Assembly: GCA_026419775.2 (NCBI GenBank)
Contig: JAOPGA020000927.1
Location: 19,485 to 83,484 of the forward strand
Length of the DNA stretch: 64,000 bases
Origin: Acrasis kona
Lineage: Eukaryota; Heterolobosea; Eutetramitea; Acrasida; Acrasidae
Direction: 5' to 3'
The translations under genes and the position numbers were made by a program. Positions 49,018 through 57,841 of this stretch are shown one piece after another. The notes beneath the pieces were generated by a model. The model did not search any database, was not told the origin of the DNA, and saw nothing but the letters and a program-made list of their open reading frames with translations. How positions within the stretch are numbered: position 1 is the first letter of the stretch; every line of letters begins with the position of its first letter.

Positions 49018-49331
49018 AATTCGAGCAAATAGAAACACTACGTTGTATAAAAATTTTCCAGCTTGTATAGTTTGATTCCAAGTTAAATAAAATGTTTGGT
49101 TCTTGATGATTTCACTGTTTGATTGATTTGTTATATTGTAAGAGGTTTATCGCGATCGAATCCTTCAAATATTGACATTGGTGTGGATTGCCAGTACTTG
49201 TCATTTTTAGTATGTTGAGGTGATGTGTTAGTTTCGAATTTATTTATTTTTAGACCAGATTGCAGACCAACTTTGTATATTTCGGTTGTATTCGAACAAT
49301 AACCTAAACAAGTAAATCACAAAACAATACA
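49018..49331. other. Intergenic, nothing recognised
   Basis: 314 bp of AT-rich spacer containing the end of the previous gene and the leader of the next. Confidence 0.4.
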
Positions 49332-49910
49332 ATGTCATACACACTACTCAGCAAGAGCTCTAACAACAGTCTTCTCAATCGTTCAGAGTTTATCGGAGGT
49401 ATATTCAACACAATAATGTCGCCAGCCCTAAGAGATACCGAGATTGACGAAGAGGATTACAAACAGACCCTACAGGGCTGCACTCGCTTATACAACTCCT
49501 TGAACAACAGATACCAATATACCCGAATACTTTGTATCTTTGTCGCTACAATCAGCTTCATGAGCATCATCTTGGGAGCGGGATCAGCTGCGGGGGTTGT
49601 GTGGATGCCTGATTTGCAATCAAAAGTTCTAGGTGTTACTTTCTTGTCTTTGATGTCCATTGTAGGCACCTTTTCTTTATTGATTAGTGGACTAGTTTAC
49701 TTCTTCACACGAAATCACTACATGAGAAAGGCCATCATCAAAAAGATTTCACTCTTCTTAGATAAAGAAAATGAAGAAAAGTACCAAAGACTTTGTGTTG
49801 TAGTTGAATTTAAATACACTGCACTACTTAGTAGTTGGTATAATGGAGCCAAAGTGCAATACCTACCAGTTGTCGAAACTTCAATGTTCTCAGGTGCGTC
49901 ATCACAGTGA
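49332..49910 (+). CDS. Two-transmembrane protein, possibly SLATT-like
   Basis: 192 residues. Helical N-terminus with YKQTLQGCTRLYNSLNNRYQ, then two membrane helices (about 72-98 and 105-130, VLGVTFLSLMSIVGTFSLL), then a charged helical tail with a second amphipathic stretch. The paired helices with a long helix on each side look like SLATT proteins, in which membrane pairs are linked to nucleotide-based conflict systems in bacteria and occur alone in protists. That assignment is tentative; a plain two-TM protein is the safe description. Confidence 0.6.
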   Translation: MSYTLLSKSSNNSLLNRSEFIGGIFNTIMSPALRDTEIDEEDYKQTLQGCTRLYNSLNNRYQYTRILCIFVATISFMSIILGAGSAAGVVWMPDLQSKVLGVTFLSLMSIVGTFSLLISGLVYFFTRNHYMRKAIIKKISLFLDKENEEKYQRLCVVVEFKYTALLSSWYNGAKVQYLPVVETSMFSGASSQ

Positions 49911-50174
49911 GTTTGCTTCATTACCTGGCGTCTTGTCAACATGAAACCTTCCAGTTCTTATCTAGAACGCTTGATATGGTGTGATGCTTATGTACATGAT
50001 TCTTGAAGAATTTTGAGTTAAAGTAAATTGTAATTTTATTAACTTGATTTGTCCTGTCTTGTTTTGATGAATGTTATTATCAACTAGCAATCAGATCATG
50101 ATTCGCGTTCCTCTACCGCAACATTTTACATTCCATGAAACAATTGTTTATGATACAAATAAAACATTTTTTTA

Positions 50175-50635
50175 TTATCTCTTTGTATAGCTCAACTTTT
50201 TCTCTTGGTCAAAGTTCACTACCCCTTGTATCTGTTTGATTGATTGGATGCTCCTTACATCTCTCTTTGTTGTGGACTTTTCACGAAGTATGTAAACATT
50301 GTCCGAACCAGGAACGGATCTTTTAACAATAAAACCGTAATCCTCTGCTATGCTGTTTGCTTTTTCAATGTCAGGCTTTTCCAACTTTAAAATAAAATTA
50401 TCTGTATAGCCTGAACGGTATTTGTGATTCTTATTAAAAACCTCTAATCAGGTTAGATAAAGGCAACGTAATGCATACCTCCATTCCTATCTAAAGACCT
50501 CGCATTGATTACGTAGTTTCTCTCATTTTCTTCTGCTATTTCTTTAAAAGCGCTGCTAAATGCTCTCTTCACTTCGTCATTACCTGATGCAAACATTAGA
50601 ATGGCTAAAATCACGACCGACAAAAGAAGTTTCAT
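50175..50635 (-). CDS. Stand-alone proprotein-convertase (S8) propeptide protein
   Basis: Minus-strand exons 50635..50479 and 50443..50175 (intron 35 nt) give 141 residues. A signal peptide (MKLLLSVVILAILMFASG) is followed by a kexin/furin propeptide pattern: YTDNFILKLEKPDIEKANSI, then EDYGFIVKRSVPGSDNVYIL, then VVNFDQEKKLSYTKR at the very end. In true convertases this last Lys-Arg is the cleavage site before the catalytic domain; here a stop codon follows at once and a poly(A)-like signal lies next to it. No subtilase catalytic motif is present downstream. A secreted inhibitor or chaperone of a convertase is an inference; a truncated gene is the alternative. Confidence 0.7.
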
Positions 50636-50770
50636 GTTGTGTTCTATTTTACAATTTTTGTTTTTAGGACAGAATGCCCAACCAAAATGACATTGTAAAT
50701 TTGGTTGAGCGGTTAGTAATTGCCCGAAAACCCGGTGGACGTTGATGAATAAGACGAAAACAAAACAGAA

Positions 50771-51556
50771 ATGAGGGAGTACAATGAGCAGATTCCGCTA
50801 CATGTATGGTCAGATGTGATTGTTCCATACTATCTCGCTCCCTTGGATGACATTTATTATTCAAAACCGCTTATGACTTTGCTACTTTTAAACAAAAGCA
50901 TGAAGAGCATAGTAAAGTATTACGTTGAGAAACATGCCTATCCAGAAGCATTATATGACTTTCTATTAAGAAATCATGTAGATTTAGCTTGGATGTTCAT
51001 CGAGGCTAATCCAATCCTTGAATCGGGTGAAATACCTCTTGTTCTTTGTTGTAAATTTGGTGAAACAGAAATGGTTGAACATTTACTAAATAAAAAAAAT
51101 TCGGATCCAAGATTTGATAACAATGGTCCTCTTCAGGTCGCCTGCGAAGGTGGATATTATGATATTGTAAATTTGTTACTAAAAGACCTACGTGTAGACC
51201 CTTCTGCTAATAATAACTGTTCAATTCAATACGCCTGCGAGGGTGGTTATGTTGATGTTGTAGAATTACTTCTCAAGGATGAACGAGTAGACCCGTCAGC
51301 TAATGACAATCGTTCAATAGAGTGTGCCTCTGAGAACGGTTACATAGAAGTCGTAAAAGTGCTATTGACAGACATACGTGTTACTTCGAAAAAGAGTAAC
51401 GCGATCCAAATTGCAATAAAGAATGGTCACGAAGAGGTGGCGAGAGTGTTATATAAAGCATTCATATCGAATCTTTCATCGAAAGTCAAAGAATGTGCAA
51501 ATTCTCTGAACGAAACTCTTTGTAATATGCGAGTGGCAATAAAAGATACTGTTTAA
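50771..51556 (+). CDS. Ankyrin-repeat protein
   Basis: 261 residues, single exon. The first 85 residues are F-box-like in composition and position (VWSDVIVPYYLAPLDD..LLLLNKSMKSI) but not certain. About 88-235 has five ankyrin units, the middle ones nearly copied: EGGYYDIVNLLLKD, EGGYVDVVELLLKD, ENGYIEVVKVLLTD, each followed by RVDPSAN-like text. This repeat style is common in amoebae and their giant viruses. It is a protein-binding adaptor by family. Divergent from the propeptide gene with 135 bp between starts. Confidence 0.85.
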   Translation: MREYNEQIPLHVWSDVIVPYYLAPLDDIYYSKPLMTLLLLNKSMKSIVKYYVEKHAYPEALYDFLLRNHVDLAWMFIEANPILESGEIPLVLCCKFGETEMVEHLLNKKNSDPRFDNNGPLQVACEGGYYDIVNLLLKDLRVDPSANNNCSIQYACEGGYVDVVELLLKDERVDPSANDNRSIECASENGYIEVVKVLLTDIRVTSKKSNAIQIAIKNGHEEVARVLYKAFISNLSSKVKECANSLNETLCNMRVAIKDTV

Positions 51557-51651
51557 CAAGAACTTTCTCCACGCTTTCACTTTCCAGACTAAAACTCCAA
51601 AGTTGGAACAAAACTGAAAATTGAATTTAAAAAATCATAATTGTTTTATTT

Positions 51652-54405
51652 TTAAAATGAATCAAAGGTGAACGAGTCTCCTCCATCCATAAACCACTTA
51701 TTGTTGTAGTCGATTATTTTTGTGAGCAAATCAGATGGTAATTGATTTCTTTTTGACTCTTCCAAATCCCTCAAATTTCTTATCAAAAAGCACTCGTACT
51801 GTGGAATCCAATATGATTGAATTCTGTTCTTGATCTTACTGTCAACATCTTGTGTTAGGGATTGTTCAGCACTATTCAACTTCTCAACTACATTGTTGAT
51901 GGAAAGTGGTTCAGATAAGGCCTCAAAATATTTCAACTCAGAATCAGTCACATGCAATTCTTCTCCTTGTCTGATGAGAGATAACATGTTGGCCTCTAAA
52001 CACAAAAACAAATCATAAAGAGAATGCTCATAACAAAACAGAAGTAATTGGGAACAATTTTCGTTATTCATATCACTCAATAACACAAGTTGACATAAAG
52101 ATCGCAATTGACTAAGCATTAGATAATCACTTTTTGTAACAATGTCCATTGCATCTGAGAACTCTATGTGATGCCTATCTCCATACAGATACCTACAAAC
52201 AACCATAAATGATCTTGAAGTGAACATTCCGCTCATGTCAATGTCTTGTTCGTGCGTTTCTCTTAATCCAGAATTGAACATTGTGCTAAAGAATTCAGAT
52301 TTTGACAACAATGCCCTATGAGCTTTAACTTCGCCATCACTACACTTGACAACGGTATCATAATCAGATTCTACGTTGATACAGGAAGATAAAGGAGAGG
52401 TAGTTGGGCAGAAAGTTCGCATCAAATATTGGTATTGTTGCTTGATTGCGTCATCTACAACAAGTAATTTATTGTCGTAGATCGACGTCAAGAACAGTTT
52501 GAATGACGCTGCACCCACTTCTTTTTCAAACAAGATTGTATTAAAGGTTTCTAGTGTTTTCGTCACACTAATATGTTGAAGCAATTTGGGACATCTAGTC
52601 GTCAAAACACACTTTAACACTGCAAACACAACACCGTCGACAAGAAGGAAATCAAAAGTAGAGAATTTGAAGCGGTCAGGAATGCTTTCATTCAAAGCAA
52701 ACGATCCAAAGTTATACTCTGTTACAAAGGTACAATCGTCTTCAATCGAACCAACGGGATTACACTTAATGACTACATCTAACAAGCCATCATGTACTTG
52801 ATGATCGTCGCTGTAATCCTTGTCAGTGACGTCATCTTTAAACTCATCATCATGGGAAAAGTCATAAAGATCATTTCCCTCTATATCATCACTAGCCTCA
52901 TCTTCAATATGGGTATTAGGCCAGTAATAAAGTTTTTTATTTTTATATTTCAGAACAGCTTCTTGTATATCAGAGGAGGTAATCAGAGACCTTTCGTCTC
53001 CTTCGACATCTTGTTTCAACTTTATTACATGTCCAATTACACCATGAATGTACTGTCTGAGTTCAGCCAATGCTTCTGGGTAGATACCATTAGAATGAGA
53101 GTAAGTTCTCACCACACCTCTGTATAGTAACCTACGCAAATCTCGATGGAGAGTACAGTGTTGATCCTCTGGTATGACATGACTGGTGGATTCAGAATCA
53201 GACTCATAGTTGTCTCTATCAAACAACACATCCTCCTCTTGGATATATGATTCGACATGAATATCTAATATATGACTATCTTGGCTAAGAAGAGGATTCT
53301 TAGACTCCTCGTGGAACAAACAATCATCAATTATATTTTTATTTAAGGATACAACATTATGGTTCTCAACAACATACTCATCAACTAAATAATTTGTACA
53401 GTATGGTTCAGGTGAAGAACGATTATCATCATCTGCAAGTTCAATTTCATCTTCAGAGTCATCAGTAGAAGTATAATCAGAGTCATAAACTTCCTCTAAC
53501 CCATCCATCATACTCTGCGACAGATAAGGTTCATCGCAACCCTCTTCAAGAGTGGATAAAACTAATCTAGGAATAGAGAGAAAGAATTGGTTTTTGACCC
53601 TATTATTATACTTATCAGATTGATAAGGAGATAAAGCATCAATCATGATTTGCAGTAAACGTAAGTAGTCGGCATAAAGCTCTCTACTAATCAGGGTGAG
53701 CGCAGTCCCCTCTGATTCTTGTTCACCTTCACTACAAGTTGAACACATGAGACCCTCTAACAGCTTAAGAAATGGACTGATGGACGAGTTTATCAAATCA
53801 AGATTGTTAATAAAATTAGCGTCATGTAAGTCTTTTAAATGTTTTGACTCAAATTGTAAACGAGACATTATTACAACATCCTTTTCAAACTCCAGGTCCT
53901 TTTCGTCTTCTTCATCCGAGTCACTCTCGTCCGAGTCAACTTCCTTGTCAACATATTGACGAAGAGTCCTGTTAAACTCATAAAAGATATCGGGGTGCAT
54001 GGACTTTGCTTGATCCAATTGCCCCACCGGTGCAATGTCTATATTAGTGGAGTCGAGGTAGTCTGTTTGGGATTTTTCCAAATCACTGATTATTTTTATT
54101 TGGTAAATTTCATCAGTATCAGAGGCATACTCCATTTCATAATAAAAGTCATCCCTATCTATGCGGTCGTTATAAGATTCTTCGGCCCTTCTTTCGTAGT
54201 TGGTTTGTACAAGCTTTCTCACTTCATCATATCTATCTCTGACCGGCGTTATCATATTAAGCGCAATCTCTATGCCGTCGGATATTATGGTGTCTTTGGA
54301 GTCAAGGATCTCGTCCACTACGTAACTTCCAAATTGTTCAGGGTCTAATTTGTATCTTTTCCTCGAACCGTTTCCATCAGATATTTCTTCAAAGACCCTC
54401 TTCAT
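51652..54405 (-). CDS. Histone-fold and tandem BTB protein (ABTB2-like)
   Basis: 917 residues, single exon. The first 400 residues are acidic, with runs such as SDESDSDEEDEKDLE. About 415-490 is a histone-fold-like helix set, LRRLLYRGVVRTYS then ALAELRQYIHGVIGHVIKL then ITSSDIQEAVLKYK. A degenerate BTB follows at about 580-650 (FLLVDGVVFAV, LTTRCPKLL) and a clear BTB at about 680-800 (DTVVKCSDGEVKAHRALL, SGLRETHEQDI). Histone fold plus BTB is the plan of ABTB2/BTBD11 proteins, which also have ankyrins between; I see none here. BTB proteins often act as Cullin-3 adaptors. The acidic half may bind basic chromatin proteins, which is inference. Confidence 0.75.
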   Translation of the reverse strand: MKRVFEEISDGNGSRKRYKLDPEQFGSYVVDEILDSKDTIISDGIEIALNMITPVRDRYDEVRKLVQTNYERRAEESYNDRIDRDDFYYEMEYASDTDEIYQIKIISDLEKSQTDYLDSTNIDIAPVGQLDQAKSMHPDIFYEFNRTLRQYVDKEVDSDESDSDEEDEKDLEFEKDVVIMSRLQFESKHLKDLHDANFINNLDLINSSISPFLKLLEGLMCSTCSEGEQESEGTALTLISRELYADYLRLLQIMIDALSPYQSDKYNNRVKNQFFLSIPRLVLSTLEEGCDEPYLSQSMMDGLEEVYDSDYTSTDDSEDEIELADDDNRSSPEPYCTNYLVDEYVVENHNVVSLNKNIIDDCLFHEESKNPLLSQDSHILDIHVESYIQEEDVLFDRDNYESDSESTSHVIPEDQHCTLHRDLRRLLYRGVVRTYSHSNGIYPEALAELRQYIHGVIGHVIKLKQDVEGDERSLITSSDIQEAVLKYKNKKLYYWPNTHIEDEASDDIEGNDLYDFSHDDEFKDDVTDKDYSDDHQVHDGLLDVVIKCNPVGSIEDDCTFVTEYNFGSFALNESIPDRFKFSTFDFLLVDGVVFAVLKCVLTTRCPKLLQHISVTKTLETFNTILFEKEVGAASFKLFLTSIYDNKLLVVDDAIKQQYQYLMRTFCPTTSPLSSCINVESDYDTVVKCSDGEVKAHRALLSKSEFFSTMFNSGLRETHEQDIDMSGMFTSRSFMVVCRYLYGDRHHIEFSDAMDIVTKSDYLMLSQLRSLCQLVLLSDMNNENCSQLLLFCYEHSLYDLFLCLEANMLSLIRQGEELHVTDSELKYFEALSEPLSINNVVEKLNSAEQSLTQDVDSKIKNRIQSYWIPQYECFLIRNLRDLEESKRNQLPSDLLTKIIDYNNKWFMDGGDSFTFDSF

Positions 54406-54630
54406 ATTTATTTGGTTTTGCCAAAAACTTTTTCACCCAACCCAATTTATTGTTGCTTCAAAGCCATGGTTTGTAACTTTTGTCGAGCGTTTTCTGAATA
54501 ATATTTACAAAAATGCATCAGAGTCTTGGTTTTTTAACTAAAATACGCCATCAATTGAACAGAAAAGAACGAAAAAACTTAAAGAATTAAACTCATGATG
54601 ACCACGAGAAATAAATATCAATAAATTAAT

Positions 54631-55449
54631 TTAATCTTTAGGAACTTTATATTCTTTTACATTAGGAATATACACTCCGAGAAAGTCCTTATTTGTTAAC
54701 GTTTTACCTCCATACTTTACTTGTTCTGAACCGAGATTACAATCAAAAATTGGATTTCTAAAAGCTTCCGACAAACTATTGCCTATGCCAAACTTTGGTT
54801 CTTCCAAAACATTAGGAAGTGGTTCACCAAAGCCGTCGGTTATATTCTCTTTGTAGGCATAGATTCTGCATCCAAGTTGTCTTGCCCTACAAATGTCATA
54901 ATCAACCTCTTCGAAATCAAAAATGACTATAGTATCTTTATTTACTTCTTCAACATCAAACAATACATGAAAACCTTTTTCTTCAAGTTTAATAGTAACT
55001 TCATCAGAAATATCACCAATCTGAATGACAGTTTTGGTCACCCGTTTTCTTTTATTTGCATTGGATTCTTGAAAGTCATTGTTAGCAGCCAAAATTCTTT
55101 TACGAAAATTGGTCAATTGATTTTTATCAGATTTCAATTTCTTGTTTTCGGTGAACAGTTTTTTGTTTTCCATCCTCAACCTTACAACATCACCCTCCAG
55201 TTTTTTGTTGTTGCTTTCCGACATTACAACATCATTCCCCAGAGTTTTGTTTTCTGTCCTCAACCTTACAACATCACCCTCCAGTTTTTTGTTGTTGCTT
55301 TCCAAGCGTTTATTTTCTGCTGAAAAGTGTTCAATCTGTGCCTTTGATTCGGATTTTACTTTCTCAAACAATTGTGTTATTTTAATGGCTGTGGTGAGGG
55401 ACTGTGACCTGATGCTCTCATTTATCTCCTTCATGAATTGTTCCGCCAT
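54631..55449 (-). CDS. Coiled-coil protein with internal duplication
   Basis: 272 residues from the ATG at 55449 (the longer frame begins with TTG). Residues about 40-125 form a coiled coil with heptads; SNNKKLEGDVVRLR occurs twice, 28 residues apart. A basic NKRKRVTK segment follows and the last 130 residues form a globular domain (TVIQIGDISDEVTIKLEEKG, TIVIFDFEEVDYDICRARQL) that could be BRCT-like by strand order, though this is weak. Nuclear location is likely from the basic segment. No family is named. Confidence 0.6.
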   Translation of the reverse strand: MAEQFMKEINESIRSQSLTTAIKITQLFEKVKSESKAQIEHFSAENKRLESNNKKLEGDVVRLRTENKTLGNDVVMSESNNKKLEGDVVRLRMENKKLFTENKKLKSDKNQLTNFRKRILAANNDFQESNANKRKRVTKTVIQIGDISDEVTIKLEEKGFHVLFDVEEVNKDTIVIFDFEEVDYDICRARQLGCRIYAYKENITDGFGEPLPNVLEEPKFGIGNSLSEAFRNPIFDCNLGSEQVKYGGKTLTNKDFLGVYIPNVKEYKVPKD

Positions 55450-55974
55450 GTCGTTCAAGTAATAACGTTCACCAAGGTAAAATCTGTTGAGTAAATCTCC
55501 AAACTTGCTATTGTTTAGTCAATATGGTTAGTTATGACTTGAACCCAAACAACAGAGTTGAAGGTTTTTGTTCGTTGACCTAAGATTGAACTTTTTTGGT
55601 AGAACCCATAATTCAAGTCAAATTCTTTCAAGACATAATTACAACAGTCATTTTAACTAAATCTCTCATAACACATTGAGTAGTCACGATCTCATAGAGT
55701 CACGGTAGAATGCAAACAAGCATTGATGTCGTACTTGGTTGTGACAATAATTTAGAAGGCTCTACACGGAGTTGCCTAGAACAACAGGGGAACAACGCTT
55801 ACGCTATTCTGATATTACAAGTAATTTTTTTTTCAATTCAAATCAAAATGTTGGGAATGAAACCAAAACAAAGTAACATCGGGTATACTAACATCACAAA
55901 AGTATGGTGTTCACTTTTTGGCTTTGAAAGGTTTTCTTTTACAATGAAATCAAATCAACTTTGTTTTAAGGTTG
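55450..55974. other. Intergenic leader of the thioredoxin reductase
   Basis: 525 bp. A 99-codon frame at 55710-56009 starts with ATG but overlaps the reductase start in another frame and has no domain. A GT-AG pair near 55940-55970 could form a leader intron; this is not needed for the protein. Confidence 0.35.
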
Positions 55975-57613
55975 ATGCTGGTCAGGTTTCGCAGAAGACA
56001 CATCCTTGAGACGATACGGAAATATCACAAAGGGGATTCCAATGAACAAAGCAGTTTAAAACACCAATACGATTTAGTTTGTATTGGTGGTGGCAGTGGA
56101 GGATTGGCCGCCGCCAAACGTGCCCACTTGGAGCTACAATCGCGCGACATACAACCTAAAATTGCAATTGTCGATTACCGGGAACATCCTAACATTGTTA
56201 ACACATCACCCGATCGTCCCGAGATTAATTGGAGGTGGGGACTTGGTGGTACTTGCACAAATGTAGGATGCATTCCCAAGAAAATTATGCACACAGCGGC
56301 TCTGTATGGTGAATATGTTCAGAATGCATCGGAGTTTGGTTGGAAGGTGCCAAGCACAGTTGAACATGATTGGGAGTCTCTCGTTGAAAATGTTCAAAAT
56401 CACATCAGAAGCATACACTTTGGTTATAGGTCAGACATGATGTTGAACAAGATTGAGCACATCAATGCAAGGGCCAAGTTTCTAGACAAACATACCATAG
56501 AAGTGACTGATGCTAAAGGGAACGTAAAAACAATAACATCAAGACGCTTCATCATTGCTGTTGGTTGCATGCCCAAATATCCTGACATTGAAGGTGCCAA
56601 AGAGTATGCCATTACAAGTGACGAACTTTTTGCTTTAATAAAACCTCCAAATAAAACATTAGTTGTTGGTGCGTCTTACATTGCTTTAGAAAGTGCTGGA
56701 TATCTAAGCGGTTTAAATCAAAAGGTAACTGTTATGATGAGATCCATACCTCTGCGTGGGTTTGATCAGGATTGCGCTCAAAAGATTGTTGAGTTCATGA
56801 AGGAAAGGGGAACAACTTTTAAACAAGGTTGTGTGCCGACTAAAATAAGAAAAAATAAAAATAGTTTTGTAGTTGAATATGTTGACGACAAGAACAGCGT
56901 CCATGTTGAAGAGTATGATACAGTTTTGTTTGCAGTTGGAAGGAAGTGTGTTGCGGATGAGTTGGGTCTGCAGCAACTTGGTGTCAAGTTTGACAATGAC
57001 AAGATTGATGTAAATGAGTTTGAACAAACAAGTGTTCCTCACATTTATGCTGTGGGCGATTGTATAAACGTAAGTTTTTTCCTTCAAAACAAACATTAAA
57101 TTAGCTCAGAGAGGATTAGAATTGACGCCTACAGCCATTCATGCTGGATCACTTTTATCCCGTAGAATATATTCAGAAGAATTGGTCACGAAGAATCACA
57201 AGCACATCATGGACTACACAAATGTACCAACAACAGTATTCACTCCATTAGAGTATGGTTCCTGCGGAATGTCTGAGGAGGATACAATTAAAAAGTACGG
57301 TCAAGATAACATTGAAGTTTACCTCATCGGCTTCACTCCACTTGAACATGAATTCACTCATAAAGATACTAATAAAACATACATGAAAGTTATTTGTGTT
57401 GGTTCAGAAGAAAAAATAATTGGGTTCCATTATTTAGGACCTAATGCAGGCGAGATTACACAAGGTGTTGCTGTTGCTATCCGTCTTGGTGTTACAAAAC
57501 ACGATCTTGATTCCACCGTCGGCATTCATCCTACTGTTGCAGAGGAAATGACTAGACTGAACATTACAAGAAGAAGTGGGTTAGTTGCAGAGAAGAGAGG
57601 ATGCTGAGGATAG
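55975..57613 (+). CDS. TXNRD: Selenoprotein thioredoxin reductase (high-Mr type), UGA = Sec
   Basis: Exons 55975..57069 and 57110..57613 (intron 40 nt) give 532 residues if TGA at 57605-57607 is read as selenocysteine. FAD motif GGGSGG is at 38-43; the redox pair is GGTCTNVGCIPKK (Cys94, Cys99) in the form typical of thioredoxin rather than glutathione reductase; the NAD(P) Rossmann fold starts VVGASYIALESAGYL; AVGDC and LELTPTAIHAG close the FAD domain across the splice; GIHPTVAEEMTRL gives the catalytic His-Glu. The frame then reads Arg-Gly-Cys-TGA-Gly-TAG, exactly the GCUG tail of animal-type TrxR, in which Cys-Sec passes electrons to thioredoxin. A hairpin and a SECIS-like fold follow. 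The Arg-rich N-terminus suggests mitochondrial import. A plain reading would stop at Cys530. Confidence 0.9.
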
Positions 57614-57633
57614 ACCTGTCCTCATGGACAGGT
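57614..57633 (+). promoter_or_regulatory. Hairpin starting six bases after the Sec UGA
   Basis: ACCTGTCC, loop TCAT, GGACAGGT: a perfect 8-bp stem with a 4-base loop. It starts immediately after the TAG stop, with six bases between UGA and stem. That spacing is like the selenocysteine redefinition element of SELENON mRNA, which raises readthrough at UGA. Function here is inferred. Confidence 0.6.
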
Positions 57634-57687
57634 TAATTATCTAAGGTATGAAATTTACATTGTATGCAAGATTGAGTGGATTGGATA

Positions 57688-57731
57688 ATGATGGCGCAAT
57701 GCTCAAACTTTTCGGTTGTGTTGCTGCTTGA
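57688..57731 (+). promoter_or_regulatory. SECIS-like element in the reductase 3' UTR
   Basis: ATGA at 57688-57691 pairs as a quartet with TGA at 57729-57731. Between them GGCGCAATGC can pair with GTGTTGCTGCT (one bulge, some GU). The apical loop starts TCAAAC, giving unpaired AAA at 57705-57707, 13 nt after ATGA and 22 nt before TGA. This is the eukaryotic SECIS plan. Distance from the UGA is about 80 nt. Folding was done by eye. Confidence 0.65.
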
Positions 57732-57841
57732 CGTCTGTGTTTGCTGTTGCATGTAACGATATAAATATTTTTACTTTTGAGAACCTTTTATCCTGTTATC
57801 CTCATGTCTGAAATGTATTTGTTGTAATATCGAGAATAAGA

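Noticed and set aside
55710-56009. 99-codon ORF before the thioredoxin reductase
   Set aside because: It overlaps the reductase start in another frame, has no domain, and its second half has poor protein character.
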